Positions 1-5,074 of a DNA stretch of 5,074 nt are shown piece after piece. The notes under the pieces are model-generated. The model saw only the letters and a program-made list of their open reading frames with translations. It was not told the origin of the DNA and did no database searches. Position numbers and translations under genes: made by a program. The stretch lies in contig CAKSQL010000056.1 of the NCBI GenBank assembly GCA_934486735.1, positions 1 to 5,074 of the forward strand, in the 5' to 3' direction. Position 1 is the stretch's first letter; the number at the start of each line of letters is the position of its first letter. The DNA comes from an uncultured Clostridia bacterium (GTDB lineage Bacteria; Bacillota; Clostridia; UBA1381).

Positions 1-75
1 TTTTGAATTGAACCGCCGTATGCCGAACGGCATGTACGGTGGTGTGAGAGGGCGATTAATTTCGCCCTACTCGAT
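1..75 (+). mobile_element. Group II intron 3' end (domains V and VI), body outside the window
   Basis: This is the catalytic 3' end of a self-splicing, retromobile group II intron whose body and any reverse transcriptase lie left of the window. Domain V folds from 12-43: a 9-bp lower stem (12-20 with 35-43, one G-U), a two-base bulge TG at 33-34, a 4-bp upper stem (21-24 with 29-32) and tetraloop GAAC at 25-28. Domain VI spans 46-72: GAG/CTC (46-48 with 70-72), A49-T68, a single bulged A69, then GGGCGA/TCGCCC (50-55 with 62-67) and loop TTAATT. A69 is the seventh base from the predicted end at T75 (CTCGAT), where branch-point adenosines normally sit. The architecture is seen directly. The intron identity follows from known domain V/VI form. 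Subclass is not assigned, and I cannot tell whether the copy is full length. Confidence 0.88.
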
Positions 76-144
76 TTATACATTTTTCTATGCGGTTGTT
101 ACAGAGAGATTTTGAATTGTGTAAAATCCCTGAAGGGCGCACCT
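76..144. other. Spacer between intron 3' end and spoIIID
   Basis: This is the 3' exon side of the left intron and the downstream flank of spoIIID. It holds no gene. On the - strand, just after the spoIIID stop, the only hairpin seen is CCCTTCAGGG (128-137), followed by a short run ATTTT. Its stem is only three or four base pairs, so it is a weak terminator candidate at best. A 10-base copy of TTTTGAATTG at 110-119 matches positions 1-10, probably by chance. Confidence 0.4.
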
Positions 145-402
145 TTACGCCTGTTTGGCGGACAGATACTTCCTGCGTGTGGCAAGGCCTCCGCGAATGT
201 GCCGCTCGGCTTTATTTTCGTCAAGAATGATATGAACGCTTTTTGCCAGCTGCGGATTTATCGCTTTAAGCCGCTCGGTGATGTCTTTATGTACGGTACT
301 TTTCGAAACATTGAAACGTTTTGCCGTACTTCTTACTGTGGCTTTGTTTTCTATAATGTATTCGGCAAGCTCGATAGCTCGTTCTTCAATATAATCTTTC
401 AT
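145..402 (-). CDS. spoIIID: Sporulation transcriptional regulator SpoIIID
   Basis: SpoIIID is a small DNA-binding protein of the mother cell during endospore formation. It activates and represses genes of the sigma-E regulon and helps bring on sigma-K. The 85 residues match the family along their length: start MKDYIEERAIELAEYI, a helix-turn-helix at about residues 21-44 with the hallmark FNVSKSTVHKDITERL, then INPQLA at 48-53. A basic C-terminal part follows at about 65-80 (RHIRGGLATRRKY), which in the family contributes a second DNA contact. It is slightly shorter than the Bacillus protein (about 93 residues), but only at the tail. The start at 402 is preceded by GGGGTG (CCCC at 410-413 on the + strand) at 7-nt spacing. 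It is monocistronic as seen here, divergent from the next gene, with a sigma-E-like promoter at 433-461. The intact frame and conserved motif make this secure. Confidence 0.96.
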   Translation of the reverse strand: MKDYIEERAIELAEYIIENKATVRSTAKRFNVSKSTVHKDITERLKAINPQLAKSVHIILDENKAERHIRGGLATRRKYLSAKQA

Positions 403-432
403 ATATTCACCCCAAAATAATGTTACTGGTAC

Positions 433-461
433 AATATATGAAAATGGGGAATGGGATATGA
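433..461 (-). promoter_or_regulatory. Sigma-E-like promoter of spoIIID
   Basis: Read on the - strand, TCATATC (461-455) matches the sigma-E -35 consensus KMATATT at 6 of 7. After a 14-nt spacer, CATATATT (440-433) matches the -10 consensus CATACAMT at 6 of 8. The predicted start would lie near 425, giving a leader of roughly 23 nt that contains the GGGGTG ribosome binding site. In Bacillus, spoIIID is transcribed by sigma-E, so the context agrees. The match is by eye. Confidence 0.6.
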
Positions 462-519
462 ATATTTTTTGAAAAGTTCACACGATGAGAAAAAAGTCCG
501 CAAAATTTTAAAAAAATAT

Positions 520-548
520 TTGCATGTTTTTAGATAATGTGATATAAT
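520..548 (+). promoter_or_regulatory. Sigma-A promoter with extended -10
   Basis: TTGCAT at 520-525 and a perfect TATAAT at 543-548 are separated by 17 nt. TG at 540-541 forms an extended -10 (TGATATAAT). Transcription should start near 555 and leave a leader of about 65 nt before the ATG at 620. This is the best vegetative promoter in the window and implies solid expression of the 448-residue protein in growing cells. Confidence 0.82.
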
Positions 549-581
549 TAAAATAATAGGCATGTGACCGAACAAATTAAC

Positions 582-598
582 CGGTGCAAAATGCGCCG
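582..598 (+). promoter_or_regulatory. Leader hairpin just before the ribosome binding site
   Basis: CGGTGC (582-587) pairs with GCGCCG (593-598), with one G-U, over loop AAAAT. It lies eight bases before the AAGGAGAG ribosome binding site (607-614), which stays free. It could stabilise the mRNA 5' end or be a protein site. There is no U tract, so it is not a terminator. It is only 6 bp and may be chance. Confidence 0.3.
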
Positions 599-619
599 TA
601 ACACACAAGGAGAGATAAA

Positions 620-1966
620 ATGTATTCCGTAGAAGAACTTGCACAAAGAGAAAAAGAATTAAAAAAAGCATTAAGAGAGTTGGGCGGCCTTACCGAGCTT
701 TATCCCGATATAAAGAAAAATTATGACGAACAGATTTCGACTGTTAAGAAAATTATTCGTGCCGATAAAACGGCGGAGGAAAACAAGTCGGCGATTTTCG
801 GCAAGGGTGCAAAGCAGAAAAAGGATGCTCAAAAAGAGATTGAGGAAAAGAGTGCGCGTCTTGAGGAACTTGAAAACGAGCAAAAAGAGCTTGACAAAAA
901 AATCGAGCCTAAGCCGACAATAGCCGATGAGCGAAAAAACGAGCTTGCAGCGTTGGTGGATAACTTTAAAGAGGACGAAATCAAGGCATTGCCGTTTGAT
1001 GAATTGGCATTTTGCTTTTTGGTTGGGCTTACAAAGCTGGGTGAGCTTAATTCGGCTGAACAGAAAAACGATATTTTGACCGAGAAATATAAGAGACTGC
1101 AAAATTCATTGCACCCGGCGTTTGTGGAAAAGCTGAAAGCGGCTGAGGAATATTTCATCGCATTTTCGCCGGCAACGAGTGCGCCGTATCTGAATTTTAA
1201 CGAAAAGAACGGGCAGTCATCCATTTGGCTTTTCACAAAAGAGGACTATGCAATCAACTGCAAGCAATATTTTGCAAGACAATATATCTTTACCGATGTT
1301 GTCAGATTCAGCAAGGATGAATTTTTGGAGTTTGCCAAAAATCTGCCGAGATGGGGTTTTAATTCATTTACACTCAACAATGGTGTGCACAACATAACCG
1401 TTGCATTGACAGAGCTTACGGGCAAGGTTCAGTATTCGTGTCCTGTAAATCCGATGCTGCACATAAGAAGACTTGATTTCTTCCAGGCTTTGCTTTCATA
1501 TAACAAGGTTCCGCAGACGAATCATAAATTGTATGAGCAATATCACAATCCGCTTTTGATGAAAGCGAAAGAGTCTGTAATGCTGCACGAGCTTTACAAG
1601 GCGAAGTATACAATCGTTATGAAAGTTGTAAAGACAAAGAACGAAAAGGGAGAAGAAGTCGAAAGTTCCGAGATTCCGACAAATATGAAGGATGACAAGC
1701 GTTTCCTGCTGATATTTACCGATATGCTTGAATTTAATTCGTGGAAAAGTGCGGCGGAGTTTAAAACCGAGGGACCGGGATATGTCGCAAAGGCAGTTGA
1801 TTTTGCAACGATAGACAAAATGGCGGCAGAAACCGACAGCGAGCTTTTGATAGACAGAAACGGCTGGTGCTTTGAGTTCACAAAGGACAGACGAGAGGCT
1901 GCAAAGCAGGTTGCGGAGCAGGTTGAAAAGCTTCAGGCGGAACAAAAGAAAAATGAGAAAAAATAA
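620..1966 (+). CDS. Coiled-coil protein with two SseB-like modules, function unknown
   Basis: A 448-residue protein whose exact family I do not recognise. It lacks a signal peptide and membrane segments, so it is probably cytoplasmic. Residues 1-95 are highly charged with heptad-like Leu spacing (coiled coil). Residues 105-180 look helical. Residues 200-265 (SIWLFTKEDYA to NNGVHNITV) and 355-425 (RFLLIFTDMLEF to DRNGWCFEFTKD) share a layout: a strand ending in FT, an alpha segment, a phase ending in VVRF or AVDF, about ten residues, then a strand and a N/RNG-type turn. This resembles the SseB N-terminal domain, named after enhanced serine sensitivity and of unknown biochemical role. A Lys/Glu-rich tail follows. 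The start is supported by AAGGAGAG five bases upstream and by the sigma-A promoter at 520-548. The gene is single, divergent from spoIIID. The coding call is firm; the SseB link is inference from pattern. Confidence 0.88.
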   Translation: MYSVEELAQREKELKKALRELGGLTELYPDIKKNYDEQISTVKKIIRADKTAEENKSAIFGKGAKQKKDAQKEIEEKSARLEELENEQKELDKKIEPKPTIADERKNELAALVDNFKEDEIKALPFDELAFCFLVGLTKLGELNSAEQKNDILTEKYKRLQNSLHPAFVEKLKAAEEYFIAFSPATSAPYLNFNEKNGQSSIWLFTKEDYAINCKQYFARQYIFTDVVRFSKDEFLEFAKNLPRWGFNSFTLNNGVHNITVALTELTGKVQYSCPVNPMLHIRRLDFFQALLSYNKVPQTNHKLYEQYHNPLLMKAKESVMLHELYKAKYTIVMKVVKTKNEKGEEVESSEIPTNMKDDKRFLLIFTDMLEFNSWKSAAEFKTEGPGYVAKAVDFATIDKMAAETDSELLIDRNGWCFEFTKDRREAAKQVAEQVEKLQAEQKKNEKK

Positions 1967-1994
1967 TTGATTTGTAAAATGTAAATTTTACAAT
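1967..1994 (+). promoter_or_regulatory. Operator-like palindrome over a candidate promoter
   Basis: TTGTAAAAT (1972-1980) and ATTTTACAA (1985-1993) form a perfect 9-bp inverted repeat with a 4-base centre, GTAA. A possible promoter, TTGATT (1967-1972), 16 nt, TACAAT (1989-1994), shares these bases, so a repressor bound to the palindrome would cover the -10. As RNA it would be an all-AU-rich hairpin with no U tract, so it is a poor terminator. It could equally be an mRNA 3'-end hairpin for the gene before it. No regulator is assigned. Confidence 0.45.
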
Positions 1995-2035
1995 CGGTTG
2001 CCGGTATCTGAAAATAACCCGAAAGGGAGGATTAT

Positions 2036-2851
2036 ATGAAATTTATAAAATGGCTTATATCCTTTATATTCAAGGGTTTGGATGACAATGTAATGGTGTA
2101 TGCCGCACAGGCGGCATACTACCTTGTTGTATCATCCATTCCTTTCATAATAATCCTGCTGTCGGTATCACAATATTTCATTCCGCTCGATAAGACAGAG
2201 CTTTTAAAAGCAATGCCGGCGATTATGTCGCCGAGTTTGCGTGCCTTTTTTGAGGAAATTATTGACGAAATATTTTCAAAGCCGATGATATCGATTATTT
2301 CGTTGAGTGCGGTGACAACATTGTGGTCGGCATCGCGCGGCTTGGCAGCGATGGAACGCGGGGTAAAGGTGGTATATCGCATACCGAAACGAAAATTTTT
2401 TGTGCTTGATGCGGCTTTTTCGCTTTTGTACACGGTTTCGTTTGTGATTATGCTGCTTTTGTCACTCGGAGTTTTGGTGTTCGAAAAAACGATAATTTAT
2501 CTTTTGGAGAGCAGAATCACGTGGTTTTCGATAAATATAAATATGGTTCAATACACTCTCTTTTTCTTGATTATTTTCGTGTTTTTCACGTTGATTTATG
2601 CAGGATTTTCGAGTCGGAAAATACCAATCCGGTATCATATGCCGGGGGCTTTGTTCACAGGAGCCGGATGGATACTTTTTTCGTATATTTTCTCGGTTTA
2701 TATAAATAATTTTTCGAATTATTCGCGCATTTACGGAAGTCTTACCGCGATAGTTCTTCTGATGCTGTGGCTGTACAGCTGTATGACAATACTGCTTTAC
2801 GGTGCGGAGGTCAATATGGAGATAATAAGACATAAAAATATAGAGTATTGA
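2036..2851 (+). CDS. YihY/BrkB-family integral membrane protein
   Basis: A 271-residue inner-membrane protein of the YihY/virulence-factor BrkB family. The family was once annotated as ribonuclease BN; that label is now regarded as wrong and the true role is unsettled. About six hydrophobic segments are visible, near residues 26-46, 86-104, 124-150, 172-190, 203-222 and 234-257. Family marks are YAAQAAYYLVVSSIPFIIIL (22-41), WSASRGLAAMERGVKVVY (97-114) with a basic patch RIPKRK (115-120), PGALFTGAGWILFSYIFSVY (203-222), YGSLTAIVLLMLWLY (233-247) and LLYGAEVN (253-260). Length is typical. GGGAGG (2025-2030) lies five bases before the ATG. It is 69 bases after the previous stop, behind a palindrome and possible promoter, and 36 bases before proC with no terminator, so the two are probably co-transcribed. 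No key segment is missing. Confidence 0.92.
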   Translation: MKFIKWLISFIFKGLDDNVMVYAAQAAYYLVVSSIPFIIILLSVSQYFIPLDKTELLKAMPAIMSPSLRAFFEEIIDEIFSKPMISIISLSAVTTLWSASRGLAAMERGVKVVYRIPKRKFFVLDAAFSLLYTVSFVIMLLLSLGVLVFEKTIIYLLESRITWFSININMVQYTLFFLIIFVFFTLIYAGFSSRKIPIRYHMPGALFTGAGWILFSYIFSVYINNFSNYSRIYGSLTAIVLLMLWLYSCMTILLYGAEVNMEIIRHKNIEY

Positions 2852-2887
2852 AAGCATTTTAGCACAAAAGAAAGGAAATGAAAGATA

Positions 2888-3670
2888 ATGATAGGCTTTA
2901 TCGGAGCAGGAAATATGGGAAGTGCAATCATCGGCGGAATAATCAGGTCGGGGATTTCTCGGGCAGAGGAGCTTGTTGCGGCGGATAAGAGCAGCGAGAT
3001 TTTAGACAAGCTGGATTTTAATATAAAAAAGACGTCCGACAACAAGGCGGCAGCAGAGTGTGATATACTTTTCCTGGCAGTGAAGCCGCAGTTTTTGTAT
3101 GATGTGATTGACGAGATTAAGGACGTTGTATCGGAAAAGACAGTGATTGTATCGATTGCCGCAGGACAGCCGGTTGAAAAAATCGAGGCGGCTTTCGGGA
3201 AAAAAATAAGCCTTATCCGAGTTATGCCCAATACTCCGGCACTGGTCGGAGAGGCGATGTCGGCGCTTGTTCCGAACAAGAATGTTTCGGAGGAAGATAT
3301 TTCAAGAGTGAAGAGTATTTTCGAAAGCTTCGGAAAAGCGGAGATAGTTTCGGAAAGACTTATGGACGCGGTGACGGCTGTTTCCGGTTCATCGCCGGCG
3401 TACATATTTATGCTGATTGAGGCAATGGCAGACGCGGCGGTAAATGCAGGCATGCCGAGAAAGCAAAGCTATACCTTTGCTGCTCAGGCTGTTTTGGGTT
3501 CCGCAAAAATGGTTTTGGAGACGGGACTTCACCCGGGTGAGCTTAAAGATATGGTCTGTTCACCGGCAGGAACTACAATCGAGGCGGTTAAAGTTCTTGA
3601 AGAAAAAGGTTTCAGAGCGTCAATTATCGATGCGATGGACGCATGTGTTAAAAAATCGGAATCTATGTAA
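2888..3670 (+). CDS. proC: Pyrroline-5-carboxylate reductase ProC
   Basis: Catalyses the last step of proline synthesis: reduction of 1-pyrroline-5-carboxylate to L-proline with NAD(P)H, in the cytoplasm. The 260 residues carry the full family pattern. There is an N-terminal Rossmann fold with FIGAGNMG (4-11), AVKPQ (64-68), RVMPNTPALVGEA (111-123) and the substrate-side SGSSPAY (166-172). The C-terminal dimerisation helices follow, with the signature PGELKDMVCSPAGTTIEAV (216-234). Length is usual for the family. The start at 2888 is the only sensible one: an in-frame TGA lies at 2879-2881. Its ribosome binding site AAAGG (2871-2875) is about 12 bases upstream, longer than ideal. The gene follows the YihY-family gene by 36 bases and ends at a strong terminator. 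No proA or proB is in view, so glutamate- or ornithine-derived substrate must come from genes elsewhere. Confidence 0.97.
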   Translation: MIGFIGAGNMGSAIIGGIIRSGISRAEELVAADKSSEILDKLDFNIKKTSDNKAAAECDILFLAVKPQFLYDVIDEIKDVVSEKTVIVSIAAGQPVEKIEAAFGKKISLIRVMPNTPALVGEAMSALVPNKNVSEEDISRVKSIFESFGKAEIVSERLMDAVTAVSGSSPAYIFMLIEAMADAAVNAGMPRKQSYTFAAQAVLGSAKMVLETGLHPGELKDMVCSPAGTTIEAVKVLEEKGFRASIIDAMDACVKKSESM

Positions 3671-3672
3671 CG

Positions 3673-3708
3673 AAAATCGGCTGTAAGGAAATACCTTGCA
3701 GCCGTTTT
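3673..3708 (+). terminator. Intrinsic terminator after proC
   Basis: CGGCTGTAAGG (3678-3688) pairs with CCTTGCAGCCG (3694-3704) as an 11-bp stem with one G-U and a 5-base loop AAATA, followed by TTTT (3705-3708). AAAA at 3673-3676 upstream means it could also stop transcription coming from the other side. It begins two bases after the proC stop codon and cleanly ends the operon. Confidence 0.93.
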
Positions 3709-3759
3709 AAATGTTGGCAGGGGATAAGATGATGAATATAATTTTTATAAAACGGGAGA

Positions 3760-3932
3760 TTGCGTCAGACTTATTCATCGGTAATCGATTCAAAGGAGGA
3801 CTTTGGAAAATACAAGGTTATCATTTTGCTGAACCAAATTCGGATAGACGACAATACGCAAAATCGGCTTAAAGAATTTATGAAAAAAGAAGTTTTTGGT
3901 GATTGTTTTGGAGAAAACAGAGGAGTGAGAAA
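3760..3932 (+). pseudogene. Gene fragment, possibly a glycoside-hydrolase accessory domain
   Basis: In the frame read from a TTG at 3760, the stretch VIDSKEDFGKYKVIILLNQI continues RIDDNTQNRLKEFMKK. The pattern D-F-x-K-Y-K-V-I-I-L, then an Asp pair, then Leu-x-x-Phe resembles the Rossmann-like trimerisation domain of GH42-type beta-galactosidases and related sugar hydrolases. Only about 40 residues match. The frame opens just after a TAA at 3748-3750, there is no good ribosome binding site, and the rest of the enzyme is absent on both sides. I read it as a remnant. It ends where a normal ribosome binding site and start for the hydrolase begin, as if the two once formed a carbohydrate-use cluster. 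The domain assignment is inference from pattern and could be wrong. Confidence 0.4.
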
Positions 3933-4643
3933 ATGGAAAAATTTTTTGGATTTGAGACTCATGAGTTTGAATTTGAGGGAAAAAGTGCAATAGTCGTTTT
4001 GGCTGATGAAAAGAACGGATGTGATAAATGGCTGCTTAAGACCGAGTATTTTGGGAAATTTTCTCGAGCCTTGAAGTTATGATGCTGAAAAGGGGATATA
4101 ATCTTGCGCATGTTGATAACGAAACGCGGTGGTGTTTGGACAGCGATACCGAGCGGCGCAGCAGATTTTGTGAATATCTGGATGCGGAATATGGATTTTC
4201 GAAAAGGTGTGTGCCGGTCGGAATGAGCTGCGGAGGTATGTGGGCGATATTTTTGCGGAAAGCTTTCCGGAGTGTGTTGCCGCGCTGTATCTGGATGCAC
4301 CGGTAGTTATTTAAGCTGCCCGGCGTGCATAGGTAAAAGCAAAATCAAGGCATTTGATGAATTTTGCCGCGCTCGAAAAATGAATCTGATTGATTTGATG
4401 TCGTTCAGGAACAATCCTTTGGACAGATTCGAGGAACTTTTACAAGAAAAAACGCCGATTATTCTCGTAAGCGGCGATGCGGACACAATAGTCCCGTTCG
4501 ATGAAAACGGGAAGCTTTTGTATGATTTTTATACTCAAAACGGAGGAAAAATTGAGCTGTATATGAAAAAAGGCGGAGACCATCATCCGTATGGTTTGGA
4601 AAATAATGAAGTTATAGCGGATTTTATCGAAAGATATTATTAA
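3933..4643 (+). pseudogene. Frameshifted alpha/beta hydrolase
   Basis: A serine hydrolase of the alpha/beta fold, probably an esterase or peptidase-like enzyme, spread over several frames. Frame from 3933: MEKFFGFETHEFEFEGK to KTEYFGKF. A second frame from about 4064: SSLEVMMLKRGYNLAHVDNETRW to VGMSCGGMWAIF. A third, 4255-4311: AESFPECVAALYLDAPVVI. Then the first frame again, 4311-4643: LSCPACIGK to DFIERYY. Joined, they give about 237 residues with a whole catalytic set: nucleophile elbow G-M-S-C-G (Ser near 4229), Asp in GDADTIVP, His in GDHHPYG. Each break acts as a loss of one base, and each sits at a T run (4059-4062, 4250-4254, 4310-4312). AGGAG (3921-3925) lies seven bases before the ATG. 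Recent decay is the plain reading; sequencing error in T runs is the alternative. The substrate is unknown. Confidence 0.85.
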
Positions 4644-5003
4644 ATCGGATAAAAGAATATGCTGAGAATAAATATTGTGGAGGGAATAGGTCTTGTTATT
4701 CGGCTTGCTGAGGGTCGCACATGCGTGACCGGCGTTCAGGGAACGAAGGATTCGCAGGCGGCAGACTGTGCGGCATACAAAACGGATATATATCCAGATA
4801 ATTTATAAATGACCGAATCTGAATTTTGGGGTTTCAGTCTTTTATTGTCTGAAAAAAATGAACTGCACCAAATGAGACAATAATACAAATTTGTAATTGC
4901 CGATACAAAATTTCTGACAGTGCGGTGGGAAAGAGAACTTGCGTAGTTGCAAAACGGCAGTGAGATATTGATTGTGAGTTCTCAGAATTTTTTGCAGGGC
5001 ATA
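4644..5003. other. Gene-poor stretch with short inverted repeats
   Basis: About 360 bases without a convincing gene. A 49-codon frame from ATG 4659 to TAA 4808 lacks a ribosome binding site and matches no family I know. Inverted repeats seen: TTTCAG (4832-4837) with CTGAAA (4849-4854); TTATTGTCT (4842-4850) with AGACAATAA (4875-4883); palindrome TACAAATTTGTA (4884-4895); GAGAACT (4933-4939) with AGTTCTC (4977-4983). None has the stem plus U tract of a good terminator. The base mix shifts from GC-richer at 4690-4780 to AT-rich after 4790, which suggests patchwork origin. The last bases (to 5003) are the 3' exon side of the right intron. Confidence 0.5.
4859..4879. repeat. Possible solo IS3-type terminal repeat
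   Basis: TGAACTGCACC (4859-4869) followed by AAATGAGACA (4870-4879) resembles the terminal inverted repeats of IS150-group IS3 elements in low-GC Firmicutes, which often read TGxACTGCxCC then an A-rich part and a GACA end. No transposase and no partner repeat is in the window, so at most this is a scar. It is from memory of the family and weak. Confidence 0.2.
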
Positions 5004-5074
5004 ATCGAGTAGGGCGAAATTAATCGCCCTCTCACACCACCGTACATGCCGTTCGGCATACGGCGGTTCAATTC
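5004..5074 (-). mobile_element. Group II intron 3' end (domains V and VI), opposite orientation
   Basis: The reverse complement is identical to the left intron end, base for base, over 5003-5074 against 5-76. Domain V lies at 5036-5067 (tetraloop at 5051-5054), domain VI at 5007-5033, the bulged branch-point A is complementary to T5010, and the predicted 3' splice site is at 5004. The body extends right of the window. The 3' exon then reads TATGCCCTGC on the - strand, unlike the left copy's TTATACATTT, so the two copies sit in different target sites. Identity over every visible base suggests recent spread or sequence exchange between copies. Confidence 0.88.

Noticed and set aside
110..119. 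Ten-base direct copy of TTTTGAATTG also at 1-10
   Set aside because: Short and AT-rich; it does not coincide with the intron end, so chance is the simplest explanation.
112..420. Open frame of 102 codons on the + strand
   Set aside because: Antisense of spoIIID, whose family match is clear along its whole length.
829..1236. Open frame of 135 codons on the - strand
   Set aside because: Ser/Phe-rich antisense shadow of the 448-residue gene, without a ribosome binding site or known motif.
2797..3453. Long open frame of 218 codons on the - strand over proC
   Set aside because: It is a Ser/Ile-rich shadow of proC with no family resemblance; proC on the other strand is beyond doubt.
3729..3872. 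47-codon frame from ATG 3729
   Set aside because: It overlaps the hydrolase-like remnant in another frame, has a poor leader and shows no family pattern.
3933..4643. Programmed frameshifting to make the hydrolase
   Set aside because: Three separate shifts would be needed in one gene and no stimulatory structure is visible; decay or base-call error is simpler.
4659..4808. 49-codon frame after the hydrolase pseudogene
   Set aside because: No ribosome binding site, no recognised family, and it lies in patchwork sequence; it is too weak to call a gene.
1..5074. A 5-kb transposon bounded by 72-bp terminal inverted repeats
   Set aside because: The repeats fold as group II intron domains V and VI with correct 3' ends pointing inwards, there is no transposase or recombinase inside, and the genes between are core chromosomal ones.

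Overview
The window looks like chromosomal DNA of a low-to-moderate GC, endospore-forming Clostridia-type Firmicute. This rests on a clear spoIIID homologue with a sigma-E-like promoter, strong AGGAGG-type ribosome binding sites, a textbook sigma-A promoter, and AT-rich spacers. I cannot name the genus from the sequence.

Layout, left to right. Positions 1-75 are the 3' end (domains V and VI) of a group II intron on the + strand. The same 3' end recurs on the - strand at 5004-5074, so a perfect 72-bp inverted repeat (5-76 and 5003-5074) brackets the window. Next comes spoIIID (145-402, -), the sporulation mother-cell regulator, with its own promoter at 433-461. An extended -10 sigma-A promoter (520-548) drives the other way into a 448-residue protein (620-1966). 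That protein has an N-terminal coiled coil and what look like two SseB-like modules. A 22-nt AT-rich palindrome overlapping a possible promoter separates it from a YihY/BrkB-family membrane protein (2036-2851) and proC (2888-3670). These last two are probably co-transcribed and end at a strong intrinsic terminator (3673-3708).

After the terminator the DNA looks decayed. There is a fragment resembling part of a glycoside-hydrolase accessory domain (3760-3932). It is followed by an alpha/beta-hydrolase gene (3933-4643) whose reading frame is broken three times, each time as if one T had been lost from a T run. Then come about 360 bases without a convincing gene, holding several short inverted repeats, up to the second intron end.

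Working together: the intact genes are ordinary chromosomal functions (sporulation control, proline synthesis, a membrane protein and an uncharacterised SseB-like protein), and they do not form an obvious single pathway. The bracketing inverted repeat is best explained by two convergent copies of one group II intron family, not by a transposon carrying these genes. I see no CRISPR array, no tRNA or rRNA, and no convincing new defence or mobile system. The items most worth a second look are the SseB-like coiled-coil protein, the operator-like palindrome, the triple T-run frameshifts and the inverted intron pair.
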